Positions 63,025-64,000 of a stretch of 64,000 nt of DNA are shown one piece after another. The DNA lies in contig NZ_JAQOSO010000013.1 of NCBI RefSeq assembly GCF_030068505.1, forward strand, positions 1 to 64,000, in the 5' to 3' direction. The translations under genes and the position numbers were made by a program. The notes below the pieces were generated by a model that worked only from the letters and a program-made list of their open reading frames with translations, was not told the origin of the DNA and did not search any database. The first letter of the stretch is position 1; every line of letters begins with the position of its first letter. This DNA is from Roseofilum capinflatum BLCC-M114 (lineage in GTDB: Bacteria > Cyanobacteriota > Cyanobacteriia > Cyanobacteriales > Desertifilaceae).

Positions 63025-63056
63025 TGGACAGTCACCAAAACCGTATCGTACACTAC
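63025..63056 (+). promoter_or_regulatory. putative gifB promoter with NtcA box
   Basis: A perfect NtcA consensus GTA-N8-TAC lies at 63043-63056 (GTATCGTACACTAC). A promoter can be drawn with -35 TGGACA (63025-63030) and -10 TACACT (63049-63054), 18 bases apart, so the NtcA box covers the -10 box. In Synechocystis NtcA represses the gif genes; a box in this place would be compatible with repression. Function inferred, but the box is exact. Confidence 0.8.
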
Positions 63057-63082
63057 AGAAAGATAGAAAAGCAAGGATAAAT

Positions 63083-63149
63083 CGTTCATCTTAATTCACT
63101 TCGAGTGGAGTCGAGTAAGACGGAAGTAAGGAGAAATCCTGAAGGAACG
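63083..63149 (+). ncRNA. glutamine riboswitch (glnA RNA type)
   Basis: P1 is CGTTC (63083-63087) with GAACG (63145-63149). TCTTA (63088-63092) pairs with TAAGA (63116-63120) and encloses a small hairpin CACTTCGAGTG. The conserved block GACGGAAGTAAGG (63119-63131) and CCTGAAGGAACG (63138-63149) are the signature of the glutamine-I riboswitch, with a AGGA-GAAA-TCCT hairpin between. It is followed about 55 bases later by the gifB start. In Synechocystis such a glutamine riboswitch controls gifB. Confidence 0.85.
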
Positions 63150-63204
63150 CGCCTCTATTAACGATGAAACAAAGCGAGTTTGATTATCTTAGGAGGCGAA
63201 AGCT

Positions 63205-63663
63205 ATGGAACTTCGTTATCGCGGACTTACTTACGAATATAATGCCCCCGTTGTCGAAATGGGAGAAGAAAAAGTTGGTGGAACCTATCGCGGTTTAGAA
63301 TGGCGGTTCCGCAACATCAAGAAAGCACCCGTCATGCAAGCCAACTTGGATCTGAAATATCGCGGACTGAGCTATCATGTCGGCAGCGAAGCGAAAGCAC
63401 CCCAAGCGGTTCCAGAAGTTGCACCGGTTACCCCAGTGGTTGCTGCTGTAGCATCGGTGGCTGAATCAGTGACTGAAAAAGCACGTGCTTTGATGATTTC
63501 CCGCGATCGCAGCATCAAAACCCGTCAACAAGCCATGCTCGGCCGTTTAGCCACAGAAGTCGGCTTAACTGCTGATGCTGGAAAATGCTGGAGCCGCATT
63601 CAAGGTAAAATTCAACCCACTTTCCGGGTTAACTATGAGCATCATATCGGTTCTTACAGCTAG
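63205..63663 (+). CDS. gifB: glutamine synthetase inactivating factor IF17-like
   Basis: 152 residues. Residues about 90-152 (TEKARALMISRDRSIKTRQQ, then MLGRLATEVG, then GKCWSRIQGKIQPTFRVNYE) match the IF7/IF17 inhibitory module, which binds and inactivates glutamine synthetase when nitrogen is plentiful. The N-terminal part has DUF4278-like YRG units (LRYRGLTY 3-10, TYRG 27-30, KYRGLSY 51-57) and a Pro/Val linker. Length is close to the known IF17. RBS TAGGAGGCG before ATG. Preceded by an NtcA box and a glutamine riboswitch, followed by a terminator. Confidence 0.88.
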   Translation: MELRYRGLTYEYNAPVVEMGEEKVGGTYRGLEWRFRNIKKAPVMQANLDLKYRGLSYHVGSEAKAPQAVPEVAPVTPVVAAVASVAESVTEKARALMISRDRSIKTRQQAMLGRLATEVGLTADAGKCWSRIQGKIQPTFRVNYEHHIGSYS

Positions 63664-63710
63664 AACCCCTGGTTTGGATGAGCTTCTTAGTTGGTAGACA
63701 ATCAGTCTTA

Positions 63711-63743
63711 ATCTCCCTCCAAGACTCTTGGGGGGAGATTTTT
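63711..63743 (+). terminator. Rho-independent terminator after gifB
   Basis: ATCTCCCTCCAAG (63711-63723) pairs with CTTGGGGGGAGAT (63727-63739) over 13 bp with one wobble, followed by TTTTT. It lies about 50 bases past the gifB stop codon. Confidence 0.9.
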
Positions 63744-63794
63744 AGGATTGAGGGATAAAAACCTAAAAATGTATAATATTATACTCAATAAAAT

Positions 63795-64000
63795 TTAATT
63801 TCCGGAACTTAAAGTATCTCGAAGCTTTTCCTCAAATGCTATCAGCTTTTGAGTGATATCCTTAAGCTTTTGTATCTTTTCAGGCTCAGATGAATTGAAA
63901 CTATAGAAAACTCGACGTTCTTCATTAATTTCAAGCTGGAGAATAGAGCAATAACTTTTAATACTTCTCCATTTAGCCTCACGCTTGGATGGATTCAGGA
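63795..64000 (-). CDS. partial hypothetical protein (C-terminus, runs off window)
   Basis: Sixty-eight codons read from the right edge: LNPSKREAKWRSIKSYCSIL, then QLEINEERRVFYSF, then EPEKIQKLKDITQKLIAFEE and ending LSSGN with TAA at 63795-63797. No stop in frame to the window end, and codon usage is lysine-rich and AT-biased. No domain recognised; the start lies beyond 64000. Confidence 0.6.
   Translation of the reverse strand, partial: LNPSKREAKWRSIKSYCSILQLEINEERRVFYSFNSSEPEKIQKLKDITQKLIAFEEKLRDTLSSGN

Noticed and set aside
1-64000. tRNA, rRNA, tmRNA or CRISPR array
   Set aside because: No convincing tRNA fold, rRNA stretch, tmRNA or repeat-spacer array was seen on either strand; a covariance-model scan would be decisive.

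Overview
The window is chromosomal DNA of a cyanobacterium, most likely a filamentous non-heterocystous (Oscillatoriales-type) one; the genus cannot be fixed from the sequence. The evidence is the very frequent HIP1 octamer GCGATCGC, cyanobacteria-specific genes (psb30/ycf12, petP, chlG, nblB-like, gifB-type IF17, DUF4079, DUF1997), heptamer tandem repeats, and many small palindromic interspersed repeats. No rRNA, tRNA or CRISPR array was seen.

Layout. 0-1.15 kb: PD-(D/E)XK-like protein with a 12-bp repeat-coded tail, flanked by a 56-bp direct repeat. 1.3-11 kb: pnp, an SGNH hydrolase, a receiver/HisKA protein without an ATPase domain, aat, rpsN and a 1,146-residue PAS/GAF sensor kinase. 11-13.3 kb: ureD-ureA-ureB without ureC, then a DUF4079 membrane protein. 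13.3-20.5 kb: DUF1997, an atypical SDR, a 989-residue orphan, a DUF433/PIN-like toxin-antitoxin pair, an MMADHC-like protein whose start codon lies in a mobile-repeat end, and a lipoprotein. 20.5-25.1 kb: glycosyltransferase, then a partial DNA phosphorothioation locus (DEAH restriction-type helicase, small ORF, DndD). 25-35 kb: beta-propeller protein, two-component hybrid, AAA ATPase, SGNH protein, Uma2 nuclease, polA. 35-42.4 kb: NblB-like, CBS and MEKHLA proteins and a CheB-CheR/histidine kinase locus split by an apparent frameshift, with heavy repeat infiltration. 42.4-51.3 kb: SRPBCC, mutL, a kinase remnant, a nucleotidyltransferase/HTH pair, chlG, an ArsA/Get3-like ATPase, petP, psb30, an ion channel. 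51.4-58 kb: an accessory island with toxin-antitoxin debris, a 238-bp duplication, a clan AA protease operon, and a two-gene AAA ATPase system (one with a winged helix, one fused to a vWA domain). 58-64 kb: SDR epimerase, DUF2288, plsC, fetB, an HD protein, smpB, YciI, a 2'-5' RNA ligase, gifB with its control region, and the 3' end of one more gene.

The two strongest leads are (i) the gifB locus at 63.0-63.7 kb, where a perfect NtcA box (GTA-N8-TAC) on the putative -10 element and a glutamine riboswitch precede a glutamine synthetase inactivating factor, giving dual nitrogen control; and (ii) the wHTH-ATPase plus ATPase-vWA pair at 54.6-57.9 kb, a candidate conflict/signalling system. Other leads are the incomplete Dnd locus, a family of mobile repeats with GATATCAAGTCCG ends that abut start and stop codons, decaying toxin-antitoxin modules, and a mutL without a normal start codon. 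All family assignments were made by eye from motifs; no search was run.
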